The notes beneath the pieces were generated by a model. The model saw only the letters and a list, made by a program, of their open reading frames with translations. It was not told where the DNA came from and made no database searches. From JAEULH01 sp963746275 (GTDB lineage Bacteria > Pseudomonadota > Alphaproteobacteria > Rhodospirillales > Defluviicoccaceae): a DNA stretch of 64,000 nucleotides. Each line of letters starts with the position of its first letter. Position 1 is the stretch's first letter. The DNA lies in assembly GCA_963746275.1 (NCBI GenBank), contig CAVVAX010000014.1:1-64000 (forward strand), in the 5' to 3' direction. The position numbers and the translations under genes are program-made. Shown here piece by piece: positions 63,491-64,000 of this stretch.

Positions 63491-63928
63491 ATGCGCAAGC
63501 CGATCTCATGCCTGTTCGCTGCGATCGCCGCGGCCGGCTTCATCGTCGGCGTCGGCACCTTCTCGAAGGCGGTCTTCGGCCACGGCGACGTCCAACCGCA
63601 GCCGATCGACACGGCCGGGCTGCAGCCCCTTGGCGACGAGTGGTTGATGGAGAACCCCTACCGCGGCAACGACCTGGCCATCCGCATCGGCGAGCACGGC
63701 TACACCCAGAACTGCGCCCGCTGCCACGGCATCGAGGGCATCTCCGGTGGACTGGCACCGGACCTTCGGCTGATGGACCCAGGCGTCGATGGCGACGAGT
63801 GGTACATCCTCAGGACCCGCGACGGTTACGCCCAGAATGGCGTGACCAAGATGCCGGCCTATCACGGCATCCTCAACCAGGAGGCCATGTGGGCCATCCG
63901 CTCCTGGATCGACACCAAACAGCAATAA
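63491..63928 (+). CDS. pedF: PedF-like cytochrome c550
   Basis: 145 residues. Signal peptide MRKPISCLFAAIAAAGFIVG, then a mono-haem domain with CARCH (haem attachment, about residue 77), SGGLAPDLRLMD, VTKMPAYHGILN (axial Met) and WAIRSWID. This matches the PedF/ExaB group that takes electrons from PQQ-dependent ethanol dehydrogenases. The next gene on the same strand begins just before the window ends, and the PQQ dehydrogenase itself may follow. Confidence 0.87.
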   Translation: MRKPISCLFAAIAAAGFIVGVGTFSKAVFGHGDVQPQPIDTAGLQPLGDEWLMENPYRGNDLAIRIGEHGYTQNCARCHGIEGISGGLAPDLRLMDPGVDGDEWYILRTRDGYAQNGVTKMPAYHGILNQEAMWAIRSWIDTKQQ

Positions 63929-63992
63929 GAACTCGCCGGCCGAAGCGGGCAGGTCCGCCGATGCCGGCTCTTGGGAGGAAGGGCGACGCGAG

Positions 63993-64000
63993 ATGAACAC
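63993..64000 (+). CDS. Start of a further gene, cut by the window edge
   Basis: ATGAACAC preceded by a good ribosome site (GGGAGGAAGGG, spacing about 9). Only the first two codons are visible. From context it is expected to belong to the same PQQ system, but nothing in the two codons shows that. Confidence 0.5.

Overview
The window is very GC-rich bacterial chromosome, almost certainly from an alphaproteobacterium, most likely a Rhodospirillales-type lineage (inference). Grounds: the gene order carA-carB-greA-purC beside yqeY-dnaG-rpoD, an adjacent glnB-glnA pair, the aapJQMP transporter, DUF2849/DUF934 in the sulfate-assimilation cluster, an EcfG-type (GGAAC-N16-CGTT) promoter, a Rieske/cytochrome b/cytochrome c1 operon, and dispersed palindromic intergenic repeats. 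No rRNA, CRISPR array or prophage was seen.

Layout. 0-5.6 kb: a small hypothetical gene, a secreted cell-wall hydrolase, the dgcN-dgcA pair (N-acetyl-D-glutamate pathway of D-glutamate use), a methyltransferase and an acyl-CoA dehydrogenase. A perfect 16-bp ParB-binding parS palindrome lies at 5661-5676. 6.1-17.8 kb: housekeeping genes purC, greA, carB, carA (minus strand) and yqeY, dnaG, rpoD (plus strand), then a CAT-anticodon tRNA. 18.2-22.9 kb: siroheme synthesis and sulfate assimilation. 23.0-25.8 kb: an AT-richer accessory island with a TIGR04255-family protein, an HTH protein, an unknown protein with a conserved-looking QTCD motif, and an orphan HigA-like antitoxin. 26-32.7 kb: nitrogen module, glnBA divergent from aapJQMP, with sigma-54-like promoters facing both ways. 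32.7-38.6 kb: accessory and stress genes (methyltransferase remnant, secreted GH16-like protein, a free-standing HisKA domain, ComEA-like protein, zinc-ribbon protein, tRNA-Leu, small stress-type proteins, SemiSWEET and a DUF892 ferritin-like protein behind an EcfG promoter). 38.8-44.3 kb: gluconate uptake and the Entner-Doudoroff pathway. 44.8-64 kb: a PQQ-linked alcohol-oxidation region containing a FIST sensor, hybrid kinase and NarL-type regulator, pqqABCDE, a quinoprotein-associated binding protein, aldehyde dehydrogenase plus DUF779, a PQQ-associated ABC transporter and beta-propeller, the cytochrome bc1 operon and a PedF-like cytochrome c550.

How it works together: the right third would oxidise alcohols in the periplasm with a PQQ enzyme (not present in the window, probably just past the right edge), pass electrons through cytochrome c550, oxidise the aldehyde with the ExaC-like dehydrogenase, and control this through the FIST/kinase/regulator set. 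The gluconate genes fit the same life style of periplasmic oxidation followed by uptake.

Quality warning: more than 18 protein genes, including essential ones (carB, dnaG), are interrupted by single-base frameshifts with homology continuing in the next frame, and tRNA-Leu carries an extra base in its T-loop. I read these as sequencing or assembly indels rather than gene decay, and I give gene spans across the breaks.
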